A DNA stretch of 6,484 bases, from assembly GCA_014871605.1 (NCBI GenBank), contig WGSQ01000099.1, forward strand, positions 1 through 6,484. Reading direction: 5' to 3'. Origin of the DNA: Collinsella sp. GTDB taxonomy: Bacteria > Actinomycetota > Coriobacteriia > Coriobacteriales > Coriobacteriaceae. Position 1 is the first letter of the stretch. Each line of letters begins with the position of its first letter. Under the pieces are notes generated by a model. That model saw only the letters and a list, made by a program, of their open reading frames with translations, ran no database searches and had not been told where the DNA came from. Below, piece after piece: positions 1 through 6,244 of this stretch. The position numbers were made by a program, and so were the translations under genes.

Positions 1-37
1 CCCCATGCGGACGGCGGACGACCTATGTAGCCTTGGA

Positions 38-769
38 CTAGAACATGCCCAAGAAGCCGTGCACAAACAGCGCGGCCAGAGCGGCACCGATAAACGGAGC
101 GATGCCAGGAACGAGCAGGCCGTACTTCCAGTTGTTGTCGGCCTTGTTCTTAATCGGCAGCACCTGATAGGCCATGCGAGGACCAAGGTCACGAGCCTGG
201 TTCATGGCGAAGCCGGTGATGCCACCCATGCCCATGCCAACAGCCCAAACGATCAGACCGACGCAGATGGCAAGCATCAGAACGTTCTCGCCGGCGCGGC
301 TAGCGGCAGCAAGGATGGCGCTGATGAACACAAAGGTGCAGATAGCCTCGCAGAAGAAGTTACGGGCATAGTTCGTACCCTCGGTGGTGGGGTTGGTCGA
401 GAAGATGTTGCGCTGGGCAATGGGGTCGACGACGCCCTCGGAAGCCTTGAACTCATCGGCATACATAAGCCAAGCGATTACGGCGCCCACAAAGCCGCCG
501 AGCATATCGGCAATCATGAAGGGGATGCAGCTGCTCCACGGCACCAGGCCTACGATGCACTGGGCAAGCACCATAGCCGGGTTCATGCACACGGCGCCGC
601 CAAAGACAAACAGGCAGACCGAGATGCCAAAAGACCAAGTGGTGATGGCAAACATGTGGCCGGAGCCCTGATACTTGGTGCCCTTAAGCACGGTATCGCA
701 GTGCACGCCCACGCCAAAGATGATCATGAGGGCCGTTGCGCCGAATTCGCAGAGGAGTTTGGTAAGCAT
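38..769 (-). CDS. larD: Aquaglyceroporin (MIP family) channel, probable lactic acid/glycerol facilitator LarD
   Basis: Encodes a 243-residue membrane channel of the MIP/GlpF family, expected to pass small neutral solutes across the cytoplasmic membrane. The hydrophobic pattern fits six helices plus two half-helices. The first half-helix box reads CMNPA (residues 61-65) and the second AMNQARDLGPR (188-198). Residues W45, F187 and R193 line up with the glycerol-type selectivity filter of E. coli GlpF (W48, F200, R206), so the pore looks glycerol- or lactic-acid-like rather than water-only. The Pro-to-Gln change in the second NPA box is unusual. The gene follows larA by 49 bp on the same strand; in known lar operons LarD is a channel for lactic acid, so LarD is inferred from context. 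A plain glycerol facilitator (glpF) is the alternative. The ATG is preceded by a weak AAGG site four bases upstream. Only 37 bp remain beyond the stop, too little to identify the next gene. Confidence 0.85.
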   Translation of the reverse strand: MLTKLLCEFGATALMIIFGVGVHCDTVLKGTKYQGSGHMFAITTWSFGISVCLFVFGGAVCMNPAMVLAQCIVGLVPWSSCIPFMIADMLGGFVGAVIAWLMYADEFKASEGVVDPIAQRNIFSTNPTTEGTNYARNFFCEAICTFVFISAILAAASRAGENVLMLAICVGLIVWAVGMGMGGITGFAMNQARDLGPRMAYQVLPIKNKADNNWKYGLLVPGIAPFIGAALAALFVHGFLGMF

Positions 770-794
770 AAAACCTTATCTTTCTTGTCAGTTA

Positions 795-809
795 TAAACG
801 ATTCGTTTA
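795..809. repeat. Short palindrome between larA and larD
   Basis: A 15-bp perfect inverted repeat, TAAACGA-T-TCGTTTA, lies in the 49-bp spacer between the larA stop and the larD start. As RNA it could form only a short stem with a small loop and has no U-run after it, so it does not look like a terminator. It may be a protein-binding site, an mRNA processing or stability element, or chance. No function can be assigned from sequence. Confidence 0.35.
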
Positions 810-818
810 GGCCGCGCG

Positions 819-2096
819 CTAGTGCTGAGCGACAACAACGCCCAGGCCATCGGGAATGACGGCCACCTTGGCATCGGCACCCTTCATCTCAAAGGCGAGC
901 TTGAGCGCCTCCTCGAGGGTGTTGACCGGCGTCATGTGCATATCCTTAATCATCTGGTGATCGCACAGGTCGGTGACCATGATCACGGGGTGATGCGCCA
1001 GGATGCGGGCAAAGATCTGGCTCGTCCACTGGTCGGGCAGGGTCTCGTCCTTAGGACGGTCGATGCAGGCGCGCTCAAACTCTGCCGGATCGTTGTCGGC
1101 GATGTTGTGATAGAAGCCCTCGCCGCCGTGACCGTCGGCACAACCGGCGACGTCGATGATCACACCGCCCTCGGGAAGCGTGGCCTCGGCAGAGCACATG
1201 CCCTTCACGGCCTGGTAGATGTTCTGGTCGAGCGGGTAGCCGCCGTTGGTGGTGATGGCAATCTCGCACTCAACGGGCTCAACGCCGGCAAGGCTCTTCA
1301 CGAACTCACAGCCGGCCTCGTGCGCCTTGTGGATATCGCCTGCAAAGGAGCCGATGACCTCGTGCTTGCCGTTGAGCACCACGTTCAGCACAAAGGCAAG
1401 GTGAGCCATCTCGGCAGCGGCAAACATGTCCTCGCTCACGTGGTTATGGCACAGGTTGCCGGCACGCGAATGGGAATCGTTCACAAACTGGCCGTTGTGG
1501 TTGTACATGATGGTCTTGTAGCTGGCGATGCCAGGCAGGACGGACTTGCGGCTGCCGGAGAAACCGGCAAAGAAGTGCGGCTCAATAAAGCCCTCGGCAA
1601 GCAGCAGATCGCAATCGACGGCAATCTTATTGATGATGCACTCGCCACCAGAAGGCAGGGTGCCGATCTTTTTCATCATGCTGTCGTCAGTCGCGACGTG
1701 CATAACGATTTCCTCGTTGGCAACGATCTCCTCGCCGTACTTGTTGACGAGCTCCTCGTGCGTCGACGGACGATGCATACCCGTAGCAACCAGAATGCGA
1801 ACGCGCGCTTCAGGCGCAGCAGAATGGATGTGATGCAGCAGAATAGGCATCGTCACACGCGAAGGAACGGGACGCGTATGGTCGGAGCTAATGATGACGA
1901 TATCCTTCTTGCCAGCACAGAGCTCCTCGAGCGAAGGCGAGCCGTAAGGGTTGGCAAGTGACTCCTCCACCAGCTCTTCCTGCGATTTCGTGGTCTTAAA
2001 CTCGTTTTGATGACCTTCCATCACACCTGCAAAGTTCTTATCCTCGAGCTCCAGATGCAACGTCTTGTGGTCAAACGGCAGTTCACATTCAAACAA
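819..2096 (-). CDS. larA: Nickel-pincer lactate racemase LarA
   Basis: A 425-residue cytoplasmic enzyme that interconverts D- and L-lactate through a hydride shift on the covalently bound nickel pincer nucleotide (NPN) cofactor. From the chosen start, residues D72, R75, H108, H174, K184 (cofactor attachment lysine), H200 (nickel ligand), Q295 and K298 fall at the same numbers as in Lactobacillus plantarum LarA (424 residues, recalled from memory). Further conserved stretches are SSDHTRPVPS (70-79), FFAGFSGSRKSVLPGIASYK (175-194) and GGYPLDQNIYQAVKGM (285-300). The start is a TTG at 2096, preceded by AAGGAAGAGGG ending nine bases upstream. No ATG or GTG nearby gives the family length. The frame remains open upstream to about 2612, but that extension resembles no LarA N-terminus. 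The enzyme needs LarB, LarC and LarE to make NPN; these are absent here. It is followed by larD, probably as an operon. Its own transcript probably begins downstream of the terminator at 2219-2252, although no convincing promoter is visible. Confidence 0.95.
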   Translation of the reverse strand: MFECELPFDHKTLHLELEDKNFAGVMEGHQNEFKTTKSQEELVEESLANPYGSPSLEELCAGKKDIVIISSDHTRPVPSRVTMPILLHHIHSAAPEARVRILVATGMHRPSTHEELVNKYGEEIVANEEIVMHVATDDSMMKKIGTLPSGGECIINKIAVDCDLLLAEGFIEPHFFAGFSGSRKSVLPGIASYKTIMYNHNGQFVNDSHSRAGNLCHNHVSEDMFAAAEMAHLAFVLNVVLNGKHEVIGSFAGDIHKAHEAGCEFVKSLAGVEPVECEIAITTNGGYPLDQNIYQAVKGMCSAEATLPEGGVIIDVAGCADGHGGEGFYHNIADNDPAEFERACIDRPKDETLPDQWTSQIFARILAHHPVIMVTDLCDHQMIKDMHMTPVNTLEEALKLAFEMKGADAKVAVIPDGLGVVVAQH

Positions 2097-2105
2097 TGAC
2101 GAGCG

Positions 2106-2117
2106 CCCTCTTCCTTT
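2106..2117 (-). promoter_or_regulatory. Ribosome binding site of larA (decides a TTG start)
   Basis: The minus strand reads AAAGGAAGAGGG here, a purine-rich Shine-Dalgarno-like run ending nine bases before the TTG at 2096. It supports initiation at TTG, as does the agreement of active-site residue numbering with characterised LarA. Confidence 0.6.
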
Positions 2118-2158
2118 CAACTGACACACTAGATAAACCGTTGGAAGGATACGCCGCT

Positions 2159-2199
2159 CACCGAAAAACACCACCGTCCACCGAGCCGTTAACACAACG
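2159..2199 (-). promoter_or_regulatory. larA leader with small repeats, possible operator
   Basis: Between the terminator and larA the minus strand carries CGGTG three times (complements of 2159-2163, 2172-2176 and 2179-2183) and an inverted pair CGTT-N5-AACG (2187-2199) overlapping GTTAAC. In lactobacilli lar genes are activated by the Crp/Fnr-type regulator LarR at a palindromic box, but this sequence cannot be matched to that box with confidence. No clear -35/-10 pair was found. The assignment as a control region rests mainly on position. Confidence 0.25.
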
Positions 2200-2218
2200 T
2201 TCATATTTGACCCACAAC

Positions 2219-2252
2219 AAAACGGCCGCGATCCCAAACGGGACCGCGGCCG
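2219..2252 (-). terminator. Rho-independent terminator between ppc and larA
   Basis: On the minus strand a 13-bp stem, CGGCCGCGGTCCC against GGGATCGCGGCCG (one G-U pair), closes a four-base GTTT loop and is followed directly by TTTTGTTG. This is a classic intrinsic terminator. On the plus strand the G-U pair becomes an A-C mismatch and there is no T-run, so it acts in the minus direction. It lies 122 bp upstream of the larA start and over 400 bp after the ppc stop. It most likely ends read-through from ppc and separates it from the lar genes; an attenuator inside a longer larA leader is the other possibility. Confidence 0.8.
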
Positions 2253-2310
2253 CAACAGTCGTAAGGCGAGAAGCACCACATGCATCTCAATCCCGATCGA
2301 TAAGACGCGG

Positions 2311-2323
2311 GGCGCGAAGCGCC
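2311..2323. repeat. Third GCGC-type palindrome, relic of the intergenic repeat
   Basis: GGCGCGAAGCGCC is a compact stem-loop of the same style as those that open the two 112-bp repeat units to its right, and it is followed by a similar CAAACGCGCC. It may be a third, decayed unit. The flanks are not similar enough to define the unit's ends. Confidence 0.4.
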
Positions 2324-2349
2324 AAACGCGCCGCCGGGACAGACCCCAT

Positions 2350-2461
2350 CCAAAACGCGCAAAGCGCGCCATTCTTCTCCTCAGCTTTAATCCCTGAAGA
2401 CCGAGGACGAAGGGACCCGATGGGTTTCCCTCTGAATGCATTCCGCAGCACGAAGCCCTTT
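2350..2461. repeat. Degenerate intergenic direct repeat, unit 1
   Basis: This 112-bp stretch begins with CCAAAACGCGCAAAGCGCGCC, which holds the palindrome GCGCGC/GCGCGC-like arms around an AAA loop. It continues with landmarks shared in order with unit 2: TTTAATCC versus AGTAATCC, GAAGACCG, a GC-rich stretch, GCATTCCGCA (2438-2447) and GAAGCCCT near its end. Conserved blocks are separated by diverged ones. No open reading frame with protein-like character is present; it looks like a REP-style extragenic palindromic repeat downstream of ppc. Confidence 0.6.
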
Positions 2462-2577
2462 CCAAACGCGCGAAGCGCGCCTTTATTTCCCCAGCAAGTA
2501 ATCCACCGAAGACCGGACATCGTAGGGGCCGCCGTTTGTTTTCTTTCCGGCGCATTCCGCAGGACGCAAGAAGCCCT
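2462..2577. repeat. Degenerate intergenic direct repeat, unit 2
   Basis: This is the second copy of the unit described at 2350-2461. It opens with CCAAACGCGCGAAGCGCGCC, then carries AGTAATCC, GAAGACCG, GCATTCCGCA (2552-2561) and GAAGCCCT in the same order. Its end runs into the left arm of the long hairpin at 2566-2610. The start-to-start distance to unit 1 is 112 bp. The divergence between units suggests an old duplication or independent insertion of a dispersed family. Confidence 0.6.
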
Positions 2578-2610
2578 CGCCGCACGAAGTGCGCAGCGAG
2601 GGCTTCTTGC
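2566..2610. terminator. Long GC-rich hairpin downstream of ppc, probable terminator
   Basis: A perfect 15-bp stem (GCAAGAAGCCCTCGC, 2566-2580, against its complement at 2596-2610) is extended by a 5-bp inner stem, CGCAC-GAA-GTGCG, with a two-base CA bulge. It lies 63 bp past the ppc stop. Either strand would read a GC stem followed by CTTCTT inside the stem end, but no proper U-run follows. It could end transcription weakly, protect the ppc 3' end from exonucleases, or do both. Confidence 0.55.
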
Positions 2611-2672
2611 ATGTCCGAGGACGTGCCTAAAAGTAAACTAATGGCGGGCCCGGACGACTACAGGGCTATCGA

Positions 2673-5600
2673 TTACCCCGTGTTCTGCAATCCTGCCGAG
2701 ACGCCGGTCACAGTCGAAAGAATCAGGCTCATGTACTCGGCCTTCTTCTCCTCGGCCATCTCGTCCTGATTCATGCGCACCTCGCGAAGGGCGCGGACCT
2801 GGGCGATGGACAGAGCGTCGACGTAGGGGTTACGCACGCGAACGGCGCAGCCGAGCACGCGACGACGCTGCAGCGGCCACTCATCACCGACGATGGCAAG
2901 GACCCACTTACGGGTGAGCTGCATCTCGGTAAAGACCTTCTTGGACAGATCATCGCGGTCGCCCAGATGCAGATACATCTTGGCGATGCGCTGATCGGTC
3001 TTAGCAATCGACATCTCGATGTTGTCGATAAAGGTGCGGAAGAACGGCCACTCCTGGTAGGCAGCCTTGAGCTGGTCAAGATCGCCAAGCTGCTCGCAGG
3101 CGGTGCCCAGACCGTACCAAGCGGCCAGGTTAATGCGCGCCTGGCTCCAGCTGAAGATCCACGGGATGGTACGCAGGTCATCGAGCGACTTGGCGCCCAG
3201 ACCGCGCTTGGCGGGACGCGAGCCGATCGGCAGCAGACCGACCTCGGTCAGCGGCGTCACGGTCGAGAACCACGGTGTAAAGTCCTCGGTGTTCAGCAGG
3301 TCCAGATAGCGTTCGTGGCTTGCAGTGTTGAGCTTCTCGGCCATATCCCAGAACTTCTGCGTGGTCTCGGTGTTGGTCTTCTCGACACTCGGGGCCGACT
3401 GCAAAAGCGTTGCGGCGGCAACGGACTCAACATGGCGCTGAGCCAGCGTGCGGTTGCCGTAACGGGCAAAGATGACTTCGCCCTGCTCGGTAAGCTTAAA
3501 GAAGCAGTTGACCGAACCCTTGGGCTGCGCCAGCACGGCCTTGTTGGCCGGGCCGCCGCCACGGCCCACGGCACCGCCGCGACCGTGCATGAGCACCAGG
3601 TCGATATCGTTCTTCTCTGCCCACTTGGCGATGCGCTCCTGCGCGGAGTGCAGCGCGAGCATGGCCGTGGTAGGACCGGCATCCTTGGAAGAGTCGGAAT
3701 AGCCCAGCATGACCTCCATGCGGCGGTTGGTCTGGGCAAGGCGCTTTTGCACCACGGGCAGCGTAAGCATCTGATCGAGCACGTCGACGCAGCCCTCGAG
3801 GTCCTCGAGCTGCTCGAACAACGGGATCACGTCGAGCTCGGGGACATCCTCCTCGTGTGCAAAGGACAGGTGCGCCAGCTCAAAGACGTCGGCCACATGC
3901 TGAGCGCTCTTGGTAAACGAGATGATGTAGCGGTGCGCCATCTTCTTGCCGTAGCGCTTTTGGATGGAGCCGATAGCGCGGAAGGTATCGATGACCTCGC
4001 GCGTCATGGGCTGCAGGTCGCCATGGATACCGTTCTCGTGGATATCCTTAAGGGCGCGGGCATGCACCACGGAGTGCTGACGGAACTCCATCTCGACCAT
4101 ATGGAAGCCGAAGGACTCGACCTGCCAGATGATGGTTTGGACCGGACCGTAGGCGGCACGGACGGCACCGCCGCGACCGTGCATGAGCACCAGGTCGATA
4201 TCGTTCTTCTCTGCCCACTTGGCGATGCGCTCCTGCGCGGAGTGCAGCGCGAGCATGGCCGTGGTAGGACCGGCATCCTTGGAAGAGTCGGAATAGCCCA
4301 GCATGACCTCCATGCGGCGGTTGGTCTGGGCAAGGCGCTTTTGCACCACGGGCAGCGTAAGCATCTGATCGAGCACGTCGACGCAGCCCTCGAGGTCCTC
4401 GAGCTGCTCGAACAACGGGATCACGTCGAGCTCGGGGACATCCTCCTCGTGTGCAAAGGACAGGTGCGCCAGCTCAAAGACGTCGGCCACATGCTGAGCG
4501 CTCTTGGTAAACGAGATGATGTAGCGGTGCGCCATCTTCTTGCCGTAGCGCTTTTGGATGGAGCCGATAGCGCGGAAGGTATCGATGACCTCGCGCGTCA
4601 TGGGCTGCAGGTCGCCATGGATACCGTTCTCGTGGATATCCTTAAGGGCGCGGGCATGCACCACGGAGTGCTGACGGAACTCCATCTCGACCATATGGAA
4701 GCCGAAGGACTCGACCTGCCAGATGATGGTTTGGACCGGGCCGTAGGCAGCACGGACGGCACCGCAGGCGGCCAGCGAACGCTGGACGACGCGCAGGTCA
4801 TCCAGGAACTCGTCGGCGCTGTGGTACATGGTGTCGGTGATGCGGCGCACGGTGGCGTTCAGGCGGTCGGCCATGACGAGCATGACGGCGCGATGCGGCT
4901 CGTGCTCGGAGATCAGCTCGGCGCGGGCCGTGTAACGAGGGCTCATCTCGACCTGATGGTTCCACAGGTTAATGAGCTCGGCCGACGGCTTGCTGTAGGT
5001 AGCCTCGAGCGTGAGGTTGCGGCCGATGTGGCGGCACTTGTCCTCGAGCTTGAGCACCATGTGCGTAAAGTACTTGGCGGCGACCTCACGGCTCACCTTG
5101 GCGGTGACGTTGGGGTTACCGTCGCGGTCGGAACCGATCCAGCTGCCGGGATGGAAGAACGCCGGGCACAGCGGCGGCACAGTACCGGCCTTGTCGCCCA
5201 GCACCCAATCGTCAAAACGACGATAGATAACGGGGATAACGTCGAACAGCGTGTTATCGAAGATGTCGATGATGGTATCGGCTTCCTCGACCGGCGTGGG
5301 CTTCTTGAGCGCGATGGGACTCGTACGCACCAGGGCGTCGATCTCCTGCAGCATATGGCGCTCGTTCTCCACCAGGTCGGAGCCGCCCAGACGCGGACGC
5401 TCCTCCAGCAGGTTGGAGATACGGCGGATCTTGCCCTCGACGGCCTTACGACGGGCCTCGGTGGGATGTGCGGTAAAGACAGGGTGGAACTCGAGCTTGT
5501 CGAGCAGCTCGTTGGCACCCTCGACACCCAGCTCATTCACCAGCTGGTGATAGGCAACGGTAAGCTCGTTGGCAGGATCGACCTCGGTATCGGTCGACGC

Positions 5601-6080
5601 ACCGGCCTCGCGCTCGCGCAGCTGCGCCACACGGTAGTTCTCCTCCGACAGGTTTGCCAGATGGAAAAAGCTCGTAAAGGCGCGAACGATGACCTGCTGC
5701 TTATCGAGCGGCAGGCTGTCGATCAAATCGACGACCTCACGAAATGCCACGGCAGTGGGCTCGTCGGCGGTGGGCACGCCCTGCTCGTCGACGGCTTCGT
5801 CGGCAGCGCAGGTACCGGGGTTGCCGGCATTGACCACAATCTCGGCTGTCAAAATCTTGTCGAACAGGTCCGCGATCTCGGGATCATACTCGCTAAGCAC
5901 ACGGCGCTCCAGGCGCAAGAACAGCGCCAGATTGTCGCGCAGCTCCTCGGGGATCTCGATCTCGGCGAGACGCTCCCTGGACTCGGCATTCGAGCCGATT
6001 CGGTTAACGAGGCGGTTGACCACGGCAGCGACGCGCGCCGCGGCTTCGGGTACAGACTGGTTGCTTAGGTTCTCAGCCAC
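2673..6080 (-). CDS. ppc: Phosphoenolpyruvate carboxylase with internal 198-codon tandem duplication
   Basis: Phosphoenolpyruvate carboxylase adds bicarbonate to PEP to give oxaloacetate, the anaplerotic feed of the C4-acid pathway, in the cytoplasm. Numbered from the GTG start, VFTAHPTEARRK with the catalytic histidine (H205) and GSDRDGNPNV (316-325) are intact. The second family signature, VMLGYSDSSKDAG, occurs twice (K601 and K799). The catalytic loop HGRGGAVGRGGGP is complete only at 832-844. At 634 it reads HGRGGAV and then jumps back to RAAYGP. The protein ends QNTG, as the family does. Length is 1135 residues; removing one repeat gives 937, close to actinobacterial relatives. The GTG at 6080 is preceded by GGGAGG at four bases. 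An ATG at 6092 is possible, but its AGGAGG lies only one base away. A 198-residue insertion in the barrel makes normal activity doubtful, so it may be inactive, reversible, or an assembly error. Confidence 0.93.
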   Translation of the reverse strand: MAENLSNQSVPEAAARVAAVVNRLVNRIGSNAESRERLAEIEIPEELRDNLALFLRLERRVLSEYDPEIADLFDKILTAEIVVNAGNPGTCAADEAVDEQGVPTADEPTAVAFREVVDLIDSLPLDKQQVIVRAFTSFFHLANLSEENYRVAQLREREAGASTDTEVDPANELTVAYHQLVNELGVEGANELLDKLEFHPVFTAHPTEARRKAVEGKIRRISNLLEERPRLGGSDLVENERHMLQEIDALVRTSPIALKKPTPVEEADTIIDIFDNTLFDVIPVIYRRFDDWVLGDKAGTVPPLCPAFFHPGSWIGSDRDGNPNVTAKVSREVAAKYFTHMVLKLEDKCRHIGRNLTLEATYSKPSAELINLWNHQVEMSPRYTARAELISEHEPHRAVMLVMADRLNATVRRITDTMYHSADEFLDDLRVVQRSLAACGAVRAAYGPVQTIIWQVESFGFHMVEMEFRQHSVVHARALKDIHENGIHGDLQPMTREVIDTFRAIGSIQKRYGKKMAHRYIISFTKSAQHVADVFELAHLSFAHEEDVPELDVIPLFEQLEDLEGCVDVLDQMLTLPVVQKRLAQTNRRMEVMLGYSDSSKDAGPTTAMLALHSAQERIAKWAEKNDIDLVLMHGRGGAVRAAYGPVQTIIWQVESFGFHMVEMEFRQHSVVHARALKDIHENGIHGDLQPMTREVIDTFRAIGSIQKRYGKKMAHRYIISFTKSAQHVADVFELAHLSFAHEEDVPELDVIPLFEQLEDLEGCVDVLDQMLTLPVVQKRLAQTNRRMEVMLGYSDSSKDAGPTTAMLALHSAQERIAKWAEKNDIDLVLMHGRGGAVGRGGGPANKAVLAQPKGSVNCFFKLTEQGEVIFARYGNRTLAQRHVESVAAATLLQSAPSVEKTNTETTQKFWDMAEKLNTASHERYLDLLNTEDFTPWFSTVTPLTEVGLLPIGSRPAKRGLGAKSLDDLRTIPWIFSWSQARINLAAWYGLGTACEQLGDLDQLKAAYQEWPFFRTFIDNIEMSIAKTDQRIAKMYLHLGDRDDLSKKVFTEMQLTRKWVLAIVGDEWPLQRRRVLGCAVRVRNPYVDALSIAQVRALREVRMNQDEMAEEKKAEYMSLILSTVTGVSAGLQNTG
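3571..4164 (-). repeat. 594-bp tandem repeat inside ppc, copy nearer the 3' end
   Basis: This segment encodes residues 641-838 of the duplicated PEPC and continues correctly into GRGGGP. It matches 4165-4758 at every base except two: A at 4146 versus G at 4740, and G at 4154 versus A at 4748. Both changes are synonymous (Gly GGT/GGC and Ala GCC/GCT). The core ACGGCACCGC occurs at 3568-3577, 4162-4171 and 4756-4765, exactly one period apart each time. Confidence 0.97.
4165..4758 (-). repeat. 594-bp tandem repeat inside ppc, copy nearer the 5' end
   Basis: This copy is translated first and encodes residues 443-640. Its 5' side (around 4756-4765) joins normal ppc sequence. Its 3' side (around 4162-4171) is the new junction, combining the left flank of one core site with the right flank of the other. 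That is the mark of a tandem duplication through the 10-bp shared core. The length is a multiple of three, so no frameshift results. Confidence 0.97.
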
Positions 6081-6084
6081 GTTT

Positions 6085-6100
6085 CCTCCCATTCCTCCTT
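6085..6100 (-). promoter_or_regulatory. Double Shine-Dalgarno of ppc
   Basis: The minus strand shows AAGGAGG (6100-6094), one base from the ATG at 6092, and then GGGAGG (6090-6085), four bases from the GTG at 6080. The first is too close to serve the ATG normally. The second suits the GTG, which is why the GTG is preferred. Both starts share one frame and differ by four residues. Confidence 0.6.
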
Positions 6101-6124
6101 CTATGCACGTAACATGCGGTATTC

Positions 6125-6130
6125 ATTATA
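6125..6130 (-). promoter_or_regulatory. -10 box of the ppc promoter
   Basis: The minus strand reads a perfect TATAAT about 45 bases upstream of the GTG start, placing the transcript start near 6118. At the expected -35 spacing the sequence is only GTCGAA, a poor match to TTGACA, so the promoter may need an activator bound upstream. Confidence 0.6.
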
Positions 6131-6137
6131 GGCGCTT

Positions 6138-6226
6138 GAGAAATACTTTCGACACTGATTGCGCTTTACCACACAAAAGTATTTTCTGCATTGCAAAGGT
6201 TTTTGCCCTAAATGGTCGTATTTCTC
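6138..6226. promoter_or_regulatory. Three related AT-rich boxes upstream of ppc, possible operators
   Basis: GAGAAATACTTT (6138-6149), AAAGTATTTTCT (6176-6187) and GTATTTCTC (6218-6226) are versions of one motif; the second and third are inverted relative to the first. AAATACTTT and AAAGTATTT form a 9-bp inverted pair with start points 35 bp apart, and GAGAAATAC and GTATTTCTC form another. The first box overlaps the -35/-10 spacer of the ppc promoter. This arrangement fits regulator binding, but no known regulator motif was recognised and AT-rich chance similarity is possible. Confidence 0.35.
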
Positions 6227-6244
6227 GGTGGGCGGCATACGTAA

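Noticed and set aside
1..37. Possible start of the next gene (ATG on the minus strand at 6-4)
   Set aside because: Only two codons are visible and no clear ribosome binding site precedes them, so nothing can be supported.
822..1961. 379-codon open frame on the plus strand, antisense to larA
   Set aside because: Composition is typical of an antisense shadow and the opposite strand is an unambiguous, complete LarA.
2566..2610. Hairpin considered as a tRNA or structured ncRNA
   Set aside because: It is a single long stem with one bulge, has no cloverleaf or CCA-type end, and sits directly after a gene as a terminator-like element would.
2097..2612. Open reading frame extending larA by 172 codons at its N-terminus
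   Set aside because: The extension covers the intrinsic terminator and the palindromic repeats, has low-complexity Arg/Leu-rich composition, and lies before a TTG start that reproduces the length and residue numbering of known LarA.
3568..4765. Repeat considered as a CRISPR array or mobile element
   Set aside because: The repeat is two long head-to-tail copies of coding sequence with no spacers, terminal inverted repeats, target-site duplication or transposase.
2967..6068. Very long open frame of about 1033 codons on the plus strand, antisense to ppc
   Set aside because: It mirrors ppc codon positions in GC-rich DNA, shows no recognisable domain, and contains the same duplicated block simply because ppc does.
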